NCBI GenBank assembly: GCA_046542995.1
Contig: JBKHAH010000002.1
Location: 1 to 64,000, forward strand
Source of the DNA: Perlabentimonas sp046542995
GTDB taxonomy: Bacteria; Bacteroidota; Bacteroidia; Bacteroidales; Tenuifilaceae
Length of the DNA stretch: 64,000 nucleotides
Direction of reading: 5' to 3'
Shown: positions 44,546-53,505 of the stretch, piece after piece
Layout of the letters: the number at the start of each line of letters is the position of its first letter
Position numbering within the stretch: position 1 is the first letter of the stretch
Translations under genes and position numbers: made by a program
The notes under the pieces: generated by a model
Seen by the model: only the letters and a program-made list of their open reading frames with translations
What the model was told of the DNA's origin: nothing
Database searches by the model: none

Positions 44546-45799
44546 CTATTCATCAAATTTTTTGAATACTACGGATGAGTTGTGGCCACCAAATCCAAAA
44601 GTGTTGCTAACAGCAACCTTTACCTCACGCTTTTGGGCTTTGTTTAAAGTCAGGTTTATTTTCTCATCAATTTCAGGATCGGGTGTTGTGTGGTTTATGG
44701 TTGGTGGAATTACACCCTTATTTATTGCGAATAGTGATGCTAAGGCTTCAACTGCACCTGCTGCACCTAGCAAGTGCCCAGTCATTGACTTAGTGGAACT
44801 AATATGCAAATTATAAGCGTGATCACCAAAAACAGATTGAACCGCTTTAATTTCGGCAACATCACCTAAAGGTGTCGCTGTTCCGTGCAGATTAATATAG
44901 TCAACGTCTTCAACCTTAAGATTTGCATCTTTTATGGCCTGTATCATAACGTTCTTTGCACCGATCCCTTCTGGGTGTGGTGCTGTAAAGTGATGAGCAT
45001 CTGCTGTCATGCCGCCGCCCACCAGTTCGGCATAAATTTTGGTGCCGCGTGCTTTGGCGTGCTCCAACTCTTCGAGCATTATGGCTCCACCGCCTTCTCC
45101 CATAACAAAACCATCCCTGTTGGCATCAAATGGGCGCGATGCAGTTTTATACTCATCGTTATTGGTAGAGATTGCCTGCATGGCATTAAACCCGCCCATA
45201 CCAGCCTCATTTATTGCTGCTTCGGAACCACCTGTTAGCATAACAGTTGCTTTGCCCATGCGGATTAGGTTCATTGCATCAATTAGCGCATGGTTTGAAG
45301 ATGCACATGCAGAGACAGTAGAGTAGTTTGGCCCTCTAAACCCATATCGAATGCTAATATGCCCTGAGGCGATATCAGCGATCATCTTGGGGATAAAGAA
45401 AGGGCTAAATCGGGGTGTTCCATCACCCTCGAAGTAGCCTTTCATTTCCTCCATAAATGTTTGAATGCCTCCAATGCCTGAAGCCCAAATAACCCCTGCG
45501 GAATCATGGTCAACCTTTTCAAGGTTTATGCCAGAATCGAGGAATGCTTCGTGGGCAGCAACCATTGCATACTGACAGTAAAGGTCATACTTCCTAGCCT
45601 CTTTACGGTCAAAATGATCTTTGGCATCAAAATCTTTAACCTGACAAGCAAACTTCGTTTTAAACTTGGACGTGTCAAAGCGAGTGATCAGTTCACAGCC
45701 ACTTACGCCTTGCTCCAAATTGTTCCAAAACTCATTAATGTTATTCCCAAGGGGATTAATTGTTCCAAGTCCTGTTACAACAACACGTTTTAACTCCAT
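44546..45799 (-). CDS. fabF: 3-oxoacyl-[acyl-carrier-protein] synthase II
   Basis: 417 residues of the thiolase fold. Catalytic Cys lies in STVSACASSNHAL, and the two active-site His in INLHGTATPLGD and KSMTGHLLGAAG; the C terminus has the typical NTFGFGGHNSS. It condenses malonyl-ACP with acyl-ACP in fatty-acid elongation. It lies 50 bp downstream of acpP, which encodes its carrier, and 5 bp upstream of rnc. Confidence 0.97.
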   Translation of the reverse strand: MELKRVVVTGLGTINPLGNNINEFWNNLEQGVSGCELITRFDTSKFKTKFACQVKDFDAKDHFDRKEARKYDLYCQYAMVAAHEAFLDSGINLEKVDHDSAGVIWASGIGGIQTFMEEMKGYFEGDGTPRFSPFFIPKMIADIASGHISIRYGFRGPNYSTVSACASSNHALIDAMNLIRMGKATVMLTGGSEAAINEAGMGGFNAMQAISTNNDEYKTASRPFDANRDGFVMGEGGGAIMLEELEHAKARGTKIYAELVGGGMTADAHHFTAPHPEGIGAKNVMIQAIKDANLKVEDVDYINLHGTATPLGDVAEIKAVQSVFGDHAYNLHISSTKSMTGHLLGAAGAVEALASLFAINKGVIPPTINHTTPDPEIDEKINLTLNKAQKREVKVAVSNTFGFGGHNSSVVFKKFDE

Positions 45800-45849
45800 G
45801 GTTCAAAAAATTAAATCAGAATAATGCCTGCTTTTCAGGTTAATAAATG

Positions 45850-46086
45850 TTACTTTGAGTTATTCTCAATGTAGTTGATAGCGTCGCCAACTGAGCCGAT
45901 CTTTTCAGCTTCTTCGTCAGGAATAGAAAGATTGAACTCTTTCTCAAATTCCATAATCAACTCAACGGTGTCAAGTGAATCTGCACCTAAATCGTTAGTG
46001 AAGCTGGCCTCAGGAGTTACCTCATTCTCATCAACTCCCAACTTGTCAACGATAATGGCCTTAACTCTGGTAGCAATATCAGACAT
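45850..46086 (-). CDS. acpP: Acyl carrier protein
   Basis: 78 residues, acidic, four-helix type. The phosphopantetheine attachment Ser is in GADSLDTVELIMEFE (~residue 37), the invariant DSL motif. ACP carries growing acyl chains for fatty-acid and lipid A synthesis. First gene of the acpP-fabF-rnc-IPExxxVDY operon; a TACTTTTG -7 box lies ~95 bp upstream of the ATG. Confidence 0.97.
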   Translation of the reverse strand: MSDIATRVKAIIVDKLGVDENEVTPEASFTNDLGADSLDTVELIMEFEKEFNLSIPDEEAEKIGSVGDAINYIENNSK

Positions 46087-46180
46087 AGCTTAAAATGTTA
46101 AATTAATAAATTAGATTAAATTCGACTGCAAAGAAAAAAATTATAAGCTAATATAAAAAACTTAATAATTTAATTCTGGA

Positions 46181-46188
46181 CAAAAGTA
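46181..46188 (-). promoter_or_regulatory. acpP operon promoter, -7 element
   Basis: Minus-strand TACTTTTG is a perfect -7 box. The leader of ~85-90 nt is longer than for most genes here and mostly A/T. No strong -33 match is visible at 19 bp. Confidence 0.5.
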
Positions 46189-46268
46189 TAGTTTTTGTTT
46201 TTATTTTTGATGCTTTTAAGGTTTTTTTTTAACCCTATAAACTTAAAATAGACTTTATTTTTTTGATT

Positions 46269-46838
46269 ATGAGATTTTTATCAATTTTTGCATCGGGTTC
46301 AGGAACTAATGCTGAGAATATTATTAGATACTTTAGCAAGAATAAAACAGCAAAAGTTAACCTGCTGCTCTCTGATAACTCCAGCTCCATGGCTTTAAAA
46401 AGAGCTCACAGGCTTGGAGTTGAAGCGCATGTTTTCTCAATGGATAACCTAAAAAGCGGACAAGTATGTAAATTTCTAATAGATAAGAAAACGGACTTTA
46501 TTATTCTAGCAGGATTTTTAAAACTTATACCTGAGAATTTACTTGAAGCTTTTCCTGATAGAATCCTTAACATTCACCCTGCCCTACTCCCAAAATTTGG
46601 GGGGAAAGGGATGTACGGCATGAATGTTCACCGGGCAGCCATTGAAGCAGGAGAGCATGAGAGCGGCATAACCGTTCATCTAGTTAACAAGAAGTATGAT
46701 GAGGGTAAAATACTATTTCAGCAAAAATGCCCAATATTACCCAACGACAATCCAGAAACGTTGGCTGAAAGAATACACCAGCTAGAGTATGAATTTTACC
46801 CTCAGGTAATTGATAATTACATTAACAAACAAAAGTAG
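46269..46838 (+). CDS. purN: Phosphoribosylglycinamide formyltransferase
   Basis: 189 residues from the ATG at 46269 (a TTG two codons upstream is also open). Motifs: IFASGSGTNAENI at the N terminus, ILAGFLKLIPENLL, the active-site NIHPALLPKFGGKGMYG with Asn and His, and the HLVNKKYDEGKI segment with the Asp. It transfers a formyl group from 10-formyl-THF to GAR in purine synthesis. It stands alone, divergent from acpP and convergent with the lipoprotein gene 12 bp away. Confidence 0.95.
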   Translation: MRFLSIFASGSGTNAENIIRYFSKNKTAKVNLLLSDNSSSMALKRAHRLGVEAHVFSMDNLKSGQVCKFLIDKKTDFIILAGFLKLIPENLLEAFPDRILNIHPALLPKFGGKGMYGMNVHRAAIEAGEHESGITVHLVNKKYDEGKILFQQKCPILPNDNPETLAERIHQLEYEFYPQVIDNYINKQK

Positions 46839-46850
46839 TCCCTGTTTAGG

Positions 46851-47543
46851 CTACTCATAAAGCCTGTTTAAATTTACCATGACACCTAAGCTCATTATAA
46901 ACGGATTATGATCCCAAGTTAAAGCGTTAGTTTCTTTGAAGGGGACTGAAACACCAAGCCCACCGACAAACCTAACCGATTTATACCCCAGCTTAATTGT
47001 GAGGCCTGGCTCAAAAAACACATTGGCCTCATTATTTATAGTAACTATGGAGAATCTAGAAACTCCGCTAAAATCAACAACTTCGCTACCCAGACCGATG
47101 GCAGGCTGAATAAAAAAATTGGTCATTGTAGCTATTTGGGTACCGTCATATGTGTAACTTACATTTCTGAAGTCGGCCGGGATTAACCCTAGGCCTCCAC
47201 CACCAAAAATTTCAAACTTCCCCATTGTGCCAAACTTCCCGTAATAACCAACACCCGCCTCGATAAGATTACGTCTTTCATCAAAAATTTGCTCATCAAC
47301 CTCTCTGGTTTCTCTAAATGTAGAGGCGTTTAACATTACCCCGATATTGTCGGTGGCAGCGTATGCTGTTTGCAGCTCCATATTTCCTATACCTAACACA
47401 CCCGAAATCTGAATTTCATTCTTATTGTTAAGCATAGGTGAATTATACCCTTTGGGGTAGTAAGCTGTCTTACATGAAGTCAAGAATACTGCAACAAAGC
47501 TGGTTAGGGCGAATGCGCCAAGTCTTACAATTAGTTTTCTCAT
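46851..47543 (-). CDS. Outer-membrane beta-barrel-like lipoprotein of unknown function
   Basis: 230 residues. The N terminus is a lipoprotein signal with lipobox FLTSC (Cys at ~24). The mature part is rich in alternating glycine and hydrophobic strands (VGYYGKFGTMGKFEIFGGGG, IGLGSEVVDFSGVSRFSIV), consistent with a small barrel or a beta-rich lipoprotein. I see no enzyme motif. It lies 86 bp downstream of the M23 peptidase gene on the same strand. The name is by features only. Confidence 0.6.
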   Translation of the reverse strand: MRKLIVRLGAFALTSFVAVFLTSCKTAYYPKGYNSPMLNNKNEIQISGVLGIGNMELQTAYAATDNIGVMLNASTFRETREVDEQIFDERRNLIEAGVGYYGKFGTMGKFEIFGGGGLGLIPADFRNVSYTYDGTQIATMTNFFIQPAIGLGSEVVDFSGVSRFSIVTINNEANVFFEPGLTIKLGYKSVRFVGGLGVSVPFKETNALTWDHNPFIMSLGVMVNLNRLYE

Positions 47544-47629
47544 GATTTTTTTATTTGCAATTTACTGTAAAATCATGAACACGTCAACCCAATTTAAAAA
47601 AATAGATAGAATCTATCTGAGGTATTCAA

Positions 47630-48913
47630 TTAGAATGAAGCATAAGCATTCTGACTTGGGAAAGCCGGCCTAAGAGAGATGCTATCTAACTTTATTTGGT
47701 AAAGTGCTATTGACTCTCTGAATTTTTCAACCTTCTCCTCATTAATAGGTTCAACGGGGGGAGCCTCCACCTTAAGTGGATCTATTGGCTTTCCGTTTTT
47801 CCAGAATCTAAGGTCTAAGTGAGGCCCTGTTGAATACCCTGTACTGCCAACGTAACCAATTACCTGTCCTTGTTTCACTTTTGCCCCTTTTCTTATCCCC
47901 TTGCCAAAGCGCGAGAAGTGATTGTAGCCAGTTGTGTAAACACTATTATGTCGGATTTTAACGTAGTTCCCTGCTGCTTTGCCATATCCTTTAGCAACAA
48001 CAATGCCATCGCCAAGAGCAACAACGGGAGTTCCTGAAGGTGCTGCATAGTCAACTCCAGTATGGGGACGGTAAACTTTCAGGATAGGGTGAAAACGACT
48101 ATGAGTAAACTTTGATGAGATCCGCGAGAATCTCAATGGAGCTTTTAGGAATGAGCGTTTCAAACTGTTCCCCTCTTCGTCCCAGTAACTCCAGGTTGAG
48201 TCCTGCATAAATCTGAACGCATAAAATTTATCACCTCTATGCTCAAACCAGGCTGCATGGATTGTACCTATGCCTACTGACTTGTCATCAACATAAAGCT
48301 CATCGTAAATCACTTTAAACTTATCCCCCTTAAAAAGGCCGAAAAAATCGACGGTCCATGCAAATATCTCTGAAAGATCGAGCGCCAGCATAGGGGGCAA
48401 GTTGTAATTTGACATGGCCTCCCATAGGGATGATGATATTTCTGCTTCGCTAATTTTGGTAACTGGCACTATATCGTGCTGCTCTTTGGTAACCCTTAAG
48501 GAATCAGTAAAATGAAAAACAACGTAATCAACCTGAGAATCCTCATATACAAAATACGTTACCGTTTCCGCTGTATCTCTTGCCGTAAAAACTTTATAGA
48601 GATTACCTGCCTTTATTTTTCTGATATCGAAAACATCTCTCGTTTGCTCACCTAACTGGCTAATGTATTTACCATCAATATTTAAGGAACGGAAAATACT
48701 ACCAAGGGTCTGGTTTCGCTTAATTGAGTTTGAAGAAACTTCAAAGGAATCAACCGGCATACCGTATTCAAGGTTTGGCTGAGGCTCCTCTTGCTGCTCA
48801 TTGTAAACTCCTGCATTAGACCTAATATTATAGCCTGTTGTTTGCGCAAAATGGATAACAGAAAGAAGTGAAAGGAGAGAGATTATGGAAATAAAAAAAA
48901 TATTTCTTTTCAT
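47630..48913 (-). CDS. M23 family metallopeptidase with OapA/LysM-like N-terminal domain
   Basis: 427 residues from the ATG at 48913; a TTG 24 bases upstream is less likely, since MKRNIFFISIISLL starts a clean signal anchor. An OapA-type LysM-like segment (~65-110) precedes the C-terminal lysostaphin-like domain (~280-380). HTGVD (His284, Asp288) is the first metal site. The second motif is HLD (His365, Asp367), where the canonical M23 motif is HxH. It probably acts on peptidoglycan cross-links or as an activator; the variant site makes activity uncertain. Confidence 0.87.
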   Translation of the reverse strand: MKRNIFFISIISLLSLLSVIHFAQTTGYNIRSNAGVYNEQQEEPQPNLEYGMPVDSFEVSSNSIKRNQTLGSIFRSLNIDGKYISQLGEQTRDVFDIRKIKAGNLYKVFTARDTAETVTYFVYEDSQVDYVVFHFTDSLRVTKEQHDIVPVTKISEAEISSSLWEAMSNYNLPPMLALDLSEIFAWTVDFFGLFKGDKFKVIYDELYVDDKSVGIGTIHAAWFEHRGDKFYAFRFMQDSTWSYWDEEGNSLKRSFLKAPLRFSRISSKFTHSRFHPILKVYRPHTGVDYAAPSGTPVVALGDGIVVAKGYGKAAGNYVKIRHNSVYTTGYNHFSRFGKGIRKGAKVKQGQVIGYVGSTGYSTGPHLDLRFWKNGKPIDPLKVEAPPVEPINEEKVEKFRESIALYQIKLDSISLRPAFPSQNAYASF

Positions 48914-49007
48914 GACAACTATTAGTATTTGCCCCAAAAATACAGGTTTTTAAATACTTCCCCTAATCTTTCTCATAGTTTTAATACAAACATGTTTTAC
49001 GAAAGGG

Positions 49008-49886
49008 TTAATGTCTAATTCGTTCAAATCCTTTGCCATAAACTCCCATGACATTAGCTACGGATATAAACGCCTGGGTGTCTTCCTCTTTTACTATCTT
49101 ATAGATATCACTTGCTTCATGCTTTCGCACCACTGTTACAAGCACTTTCTGATGCTCTTTGGTGTACCATCCCTGCCCATCAACAAGGGTAACCCCCCTG
49201 TTAAGCTGCTCGGTAATACGATTGGCTATGGGCTTGTGATTTCTTGAGAATATCAACATTTGTACCGATTGCCTATTGCCCGACAGGACTGCATCTATGG
49301 CATAGGCCTGAAGAGCCATTGTTACATATCCATACACGATGGTTTCAATCCTTTTTACTGGCTCCATATCTGTTAAAACAAAAAATGAAGAACCAATTAT
49401 AAATACATCGCAAAGAAGAATAACGCGTCCGGGGCTGATATTACGATATTTATTAACAATCATGGCAATAATATCCGTTCCTCCAGTGCTCCCCCCTTGA
49501 GTAAAAATAATACCTAATCCAACGCCACCAAGACCTCCACCAATAATTGCTGAAAGAAATTTATCTTCAACTATAGGTACTTGTATTACAGACTGTAAAA
49601 CCGAAAGCGATGCAGATGCAAGAATAACTCCAAAAACGGTTTTAACTCCAAAGTTGGCTCCCAATACACGTATTGCCACAAATAGCAAGATAATATTTAT
49701 AAGGAAAAAGGTGTATCCAACGGGTATGCCAGTGGCATAAAAAACCAGCGCTCCTATTCCAGAAACCCCGCTCCCTGTGATACGATGAGGGATGAGAAAG
49801 GCGGTCCAGGCCAAAGCAAATATTGCCAGGCCTACCGTTATTACTGAGTAGCTACGAGCAGTGTTAAGAATGTTTTTAGTTGTCAT
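49008..49886 (-). CDS. YitT family membrane protein
   Basis: 292 residues with five or six membrane segments in the first ~200 and a C-terminal DUF2179 domain (~220-285; VTLVDGQGWYTKEHQKVLVTVV). The family is of uncertain function; the glycine-rich FTQGGSTGGTDIIAMIV stretch is typical. It follows the DUF59 gene by 91 bp on the same strand. No substrate is suggested by the neighbours. Confidence 0.9.
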   Translation of the reverse strand: MTTKNILNTARSYSVITVGLAIFALAWTAFLIPHRITGSGVSGIGALVFYATGIPVGYTFFLINIILLFVAIRVLGANFGVKTVFGVILASASLSVLQSVIQVPIVEDKFLSAIIGGGLGGVGLGIIFTQGGSTGGTDIIAMIVNKYRNISPGRVILLCDVFIIGSSFFVLTDMEPVKRIETIVYGYVTMALQAYAIDAVLSGNRQSVQMLIFSRNHKPIANRITEQLNRGVTLVDGQGWYTKEHQKVLVTVVRKHEASDIYKIVKEEDTQAFISVANVMGVYGKGFERIRH

Positions 49887-49977
49887 ATAATTAGAGGGTA
49901 AAAGTTACCCGCAAAAATAGCGCATACCCAAAGAGTATTATATGATTTTTTTCAGAAAAATTGGGCGCATTAACCTT

Positions 49978-50301
49978 TTACAGAAAACCCAGCTCAAGCA
50001 TAGCCTCTTCGCTCATCATGCTTTTGTCCCACGGTGGGTCGAAAGTAAGATTGACAACAACCTCTTTAACGCCTTCAACCTCACCAACACGGTCGTTCAC
50101 CTCCTGTAGTAGTTGGTCTGCCATGGGGCAATTGGGGGCCGTAAGGGTCATCTTAATGGATGCCTTTCCATCCTCGTCAACATCAACCTCGTAAATTAGA
50201 CCAAGGTCATAGATATTAACAGGGATTTCAGGATCGTGAATATTCTTCAGTGCCTTTAGTATATTGGCTTCAATGGCTAGTATATCAAGGGGTTGGTTCA
50301 T
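49978..50301 (-). CDS. DUF59/MIP18 family iron-sulfur assembly protein
   Basis: 107 residues of the DUF59 fold, with NIHDPEIPVNIYDLGLIYEV, the MTLTAPNCPMADQLL stretch and the single conserved Cys of that motif. In Bacteroidota this protein is grouped with the SUF system (compare SufT, PaaD and CIA2), where it helps mature certain Fe-S proteins. It lies 72 bp downstream of sufE and 19-23 kb from sufBCDS, so the pathway is split between two loci here. Confidence 0.88.
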   Translation of the reverse strand: MNQPLDILAIEANILKALKNIHDPEIPVNIYDLGLIYEVDVDEDGKASIKMTLTAPNCPMADQLLQEVNDRVGEVEGVKEVVVNLTFDPPWDKSMMSEEAMLELGFL

Positions 50302-50373
50302 TTTAAATTCACTTAATTACATACAGTTTTACAATTTATAAGGGTAACAAAGAGCGGGGGGGACTGTTCAAAA

Positions 50374-50811
50374 TTACCTGTTCTGTTTTGCCTGATAAGC
50401 TAAGGCGTAAAGTTTCATCTGCTTAATCATGGCCAGCAGACCATTGGAACGTGTTGGCGAGAGATTTTCCTTTAATCCAATTCTATCAATGAAATATAGA
50501 TCGGCATCAACAATATCTTTAGGTGTTTGCCCATTAAGCACGCGGACCAAAAGCGCTACAATACCCTTAGTAATAATAGCATCGCTATCGGCCTCAAAAA
50601 AAACTTTTCCATCCCTAAGTTCAGCATCTACCCAGACCCTACTTTGGCAGCCCTTTATAAGATGCTGATCTGTTTTTTTACTTTCAGGAATTGGCTTTAG
50701 CTCATTCCCCAAATCAATTAGCTGCTGGTAACGATCCATCCAGTCGTCAAAAACATTAAACTCCTCAACTATTTGGTCTTGAATATCGTTAATGGTCATT
50801 TGTTTATTCAT
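50374..50811 (-). CDS. sufE: SufE family sulfur-transfer protein
   Basis: 145 residues from the ATG at 50811. An in-frame TTG at 50832 falls inside the -7 element at 50830-50837, which rules it out. The active-site Cys is in LIKGCQSRVWV (~residue 56); the GIVALLVRVLNGQTP and IGLKENLSPTRSNGLLAM segments are family-typical. SufE accepts a persulfide from SufS and passes it to SufBCD. Co-transcription with the DUF59 gene is likely. Confidence 0.95.
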   Translation of the reverse strand: MNKQMTINDIQDQIVEEFNVFDDWMDRYQQLIDLGNELKPIPESKKTDQHLIKGCQSRVWVDAELRDGKVFFEADSDAIITKGIVALLVRVLNGQTPKDIVDADLYFIDRIGLKENLSPTRSNGLLAMIKQMKLYALAYQAKQNR

Positions 50812-50829
50812 TTTGTTGTTATCTAAGGG

Positions 50830-50837
50830 CAAAGTTA
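50830..50837 (-). promoter_or_regulatory. sufE promoter, -7 element
   Basis: Minus-strand TAACTTTG, a perfect -7 box. A near-perfect 14-bp tandem repeat lies directly upstream at 50862-50889. The predicted leader is ~12 nt. Confidence 0.55.
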
Positions 50838-50861
50838 AGGCTAATTGTTAATATACAGGGG

Positions 50862-50889
50862 AAATTAATTTGAAAAAATTAATTTGAAG
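50862..50889. repeat. Tandem 14-bp repeat upstream of sufE
   Basis: AAATTAATTTGAAA (50862-50875) and AAATTAATTTGAAG (50876-50889) are adjacent, 13 of 14 identical. They occupy about -32 to -59 relative to the sufE start, where an activator or repressor could bind. The AT-rich composition makes a chance origin possible. Confidence 0.6.
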
Positions 50890-51001
50890 AGCATCTCATT
50901 AAAAATTCTCGGAATAAAACAGATAGGAATCTTAATGATCCCCTTTCACTATGCTAAATAATAAGTCCGGAAGTAGCGTTAATAACCTTAAGGGAAGTAA
51001 T

Positions 51002-51027
51002 AAAAAAGCCCCGATTTCTCAGGGCTT
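51002..51027 (-). terminator. Terminator of the initiator tRNA gene
   Basis: On the minus strand AAGCCC (51022-51027) pairs with GGGCTT (51006-51011), followed by T residues to 51002. It starts 5 bp after the tRNA 3' end and would end a monocistronic transcript. Confidence 0.7.
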
Positions 51028-51032
51028 CCTTG

Positions 51033-51105
<73 letters not shown>

Positions 51106-51146
51106 ATATATTTTAAAGTATAACTTACTTTTTCTTAATTGCGGTG

Positions 51147-51177
51147 CAAATATAACGCTTTTTACTCCAATCGCAAA
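51147..51177 (-). promoter_or_regulatory. Initiator tRNA promoter
   Basis: Minus-strand TTTG (51174-51177) and TATATTTG (51147-51154), 19 bp apart, exactly match the phylum consensus. The transcript would start ~35 bp before the mature tRNA 5' end, leaving a short 5' extension to be trimmed by RNase P. Confidence 0.8.
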
Positions 51178-51387
51178 ATTTTAAACTCATTTTATTTGAT
51201 TTTATAACATAGCCAGGTACCATAAGCAAGGATTCTACATAAAAATAGACATAACACACTAAATATATGCACCTTAAGATTCAATTCATTGTAAGGCACA
51301 AGTTCACTTTAACACTTTTTAAAACTATTGATTAGTATTATGTTTCACATAATTGGTTAGGCTTTAGTCCCAAAAGTAAAAAGGTGC

Positions 51388-51395
51388 TATATTTG
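51388..51395 (+). promoter_or_regulatory. M23 gene/dxr operon -7 element
   Basis: TATATTTG, a perfect -7 box 24 bp before the ATG at 51419. The -33 region is weak (TTTA near 51363-51366). It is the best candidate start for the run of plus-strand genes from the M23 gene onward. Confidence 0.55.
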
Positions 51396-51418
51396 CATGA
51401 ATTCATTCCATAAGAATT

Positions 51419-52285
51419 ATGCCCAAGCAAAAATCAAAAAAAAGATACATTCACAAGCTTAAAAGCAAGTATAGGCTTAGCATATACAACGATCAGACTT
51501 TTGAGGAAGTTTGGTTTATGAGGCTATCTCGGCTAAATGTTATTTCTGTTATTGGTGGTTCATCCATACTCCTTATTGCCGTAGTAACGCTACTAATCGC
51601 ATTTACCCCAATTAGAGAGTTTATCCCTGGCTATCCAGATGGTACAACCAGAAGACATATAGTACAGAATGCTCTTAAGGCCGATAGCCTGGAGCGTGAG
51701 ATTCAACAATGGAAGATTTATTTAGGAAACCTTCATTCCATACTTAGAGGAGAGCGCCCAGACGATAAGGAAAGTTTGCCTGATACTTCCATACGATACA
51801 AAGAGATTCAGTTCTCCCGCTCATTAGAGGACTCTCTGCTTAGATTACAGATTGAATCGGAAGAACTCTACAACCTCTCATTAACGGATACCCGAACGAA
51901 CAACGAGAAGCTAACCAGTTTACACTTTTTCCCACCTGTAAAAGGGATGGTAACAAATCCTTTTAATGCGAAAACCGGCCATTTTGGAGTTGATATTGTT
52001 GCTCCCCCTAATGAAGTAATTGTTGCCATATCAAATGGCACAGTAACATTATCTAGTTGGACCCTAGAAACTGGTTACGTTATTCAAATACAGCACGATG
52101 ATAACTTGCTTTCAGTTTACAAACACAACAGCAAGCTGCTCAAACGGTCGGGAGCTCAGGTAAAAGCCGGCGAAGCTATCGCTATCATTGGTAATTCCGG
52201 AGAGCTTACAACCGGACCTCATCTTCACTTTGAACTCTGGCACAATGGGACCCCAATCAATCCAGAACAACACATTGTTTTTTAA
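51419..52285 (+). CDS. Membrane-anchored M23 family peptidase
   Basis: 288 residues: a basic cytoplasmic start, one membrane helix (~42-62), a ~95-residue linker partly helical, and a C-terminal lysostaphin-like domain. The metal motifs are canonical, unlike those of the M23 protein at 47630-48913: GHFGVD gives His and Asp and GPHLHFELW gives HxH. M23 endopeptidases cut peptidoglycan cross-bridges. The gene is followed by dxr 32 bp later, so it probably heads an operon running to the DUF4837 gene. Confidence 0.9.
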   Translation: MPKQKSKKRYIHKLKSKYRLSIYNDQTFEEVWFMRLSRLNVISVIGGSSILLIAVVTLLIAFTPIREFIPGYPDGTTRRHIVQNALKADSLEREIQQWKIYLGNLHSILRGERPDDKESLPDTSIRYKEIQFSRSLEDSLLRLQIESEELYNLSLTDTRTNNEKLTSLHFFPPVKGMVTNPFNAKTGHFGVDIVAPPNEVIVAISNGTVTLSSWTLETGYVIQIQHDDNLLSVYKHNSKLLKRSGAQVKAGEAIAIIGNSGELTTGPHLHFELWHNGTPINPEQHIVF

Positions 52286-52317
52286 CCAAAAAAACTAAAA
52301 CAAGCTCCTTACTATTT

Positions 52318-53463
52318 GTGAAAAGAAAAATTGCAATACTAGGTTCAACAGGTTCCATTGGAACACAAGCGTTAGATGTGATTGAGCAGCATCCCGAGCA
52401 GTTTGAGGTTGAAGTACTAACAGCCAACAACAATGCTGACCTGCTTGTCGCTCAAGCTTTAAAACATAAACCCAACTGTGTTGTTATAGGTAATAATGAA
52501 CACTATAGAAAGTTGGAGCAAGCGTTAAGTAGAGAGGACATAAAGGTGTACGCCGGAGAAGATGCCATTGCTCAAATAGTAGAGATGGATACCATAGACA
52601 TGGTTCTAACAGCCATGGTTGGATACTCTGGGTTACTGCCTACTATAAATGCAATAAAATCAAAAAAGCCGATTGCTTTGGCAAACAAGGAGACATTGGT
52701 TGTTGCTGGTGAACTTATCATGAAGCTGGCAATTGAAAACAATACTCCAATAATTCCTGTTGACTCGGAGCACTCTGCAATCTTCCAGTGTCTTGTAGGG
52801 GAGCAAAACCCTATTGAGAAGATTATTCTGACTGCCTCAGGTGGACCATTTAGGAACCATACGCTTAAGCAGCTGGCAACCGTTACACGAGCAGATGCAC
52901 TAAACCATCCTAATTGGTGCATGGGAAACAAAATAACCATTGATTCGGCCTCCTTTATGAATAAAGGATTTGAGGTTATTGAGGCAAAATGGCTCTTTGG
53001 GCTCTTACCAGAGCAAATAGAGGTTGTTGTTCACCCACAATCAATTATTCACTCAATGGTACAGTTCGAGGATGGATCCATTAAAGCCCAAATGGGGCTT
53101 CCGGATATGAAGCTGCCCATACAGTACGCCTTGGGCTATCCAAAAAGACTTAAATCCTATTTTCCCCGTTTTTCATTTCTTAGCTATCCCACCCTCACGT
53201 TTGAAGAACCAGACATAGACAGGTTCCCTTCACTTGAGTTTGCATGGGAGGCGATGAGAAAAGGTGGTAATATACCATGCGTACTTAATGCTGCAAACGA
53301 GATTGCTGTAGATGCATTCCTGAATGAGAAAGTCAGCTTTTTAAGAATGGCCGATATTATTGAAGAGTGCATTCAGAAGGCAAACTTCATTACTAATCCT
53401 ACCTACATCAATTATATAGAAACCGATAAAGCAACTCGAGAATTTGCGTTGAGCTTGCTATAA
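52318..53463 (+). CDS. dxr: 1-deoxy-D-xylulose 5-phosphate reductoisomerase
   Basis: 381 residues, starting at GTG; the NADPH-binding ILGSTGSIGTQ motif follows at once and no ATG lies in frame upstream. Other motifs: PVDSEHSAIFQCL with the metal-binding acidic residues, ASGGPF, and MGNKITIDSASFMNKGFEVIEA. It makes MEP, the first committed isoprenoid precursor. It sits between an M23 peptidase gene and rseP, the common dxr-rseP pairing. Confidence 0.97.
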   Translation: MKRKIAILGSTGSIGTQALDVIEQHPEQFEVEVLTANNNADLLVAQALKHKPNCVVIGNNEHYRKLEQALSREDIKVYAGEDAIAQIVEMDTIDMVLTAMVGYSGLLPTINAIKSKKPIALANKETLVVAGELIMKLAIENNTPIIPVDSEHSAIFQCLVGEQNPIEKIILTASGGPFRNHTLKQLATVTRADALNHPNWCMGNKITIDSASFMNKGFEVIEAKWLFGLLPEQIEVVVHPQSIIHSMVQFEDGSIKAQMGLPDMKLPIQYALGYPKRLKSYFPRFSFLSYPTLTFEEPDIDRFPSLEFAWEAMRKGGNIPCVLNAANEIAVDAFLNEKVSFLRMADIIEECIQKANFITNPTYINYIETDKATREFALSLL

Positions 53464-53505
53464 CTTTACAAAAAGCGAATAACATAAATAATTAACAACA
53501 AAAAA

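Larger units (their letters stand above)
51106..51418. other. Intergenic region with divergent promoters
   Basis: 313 bp. The left part holds the tRNA promoter (51147-51177) and the right end the M23 gene -7 element (51388-51395). Between them (about 51180-51360) is A/T-rich sequence with no open reading frame, hairpin or repeat that I can support. Confidence 0.7.
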
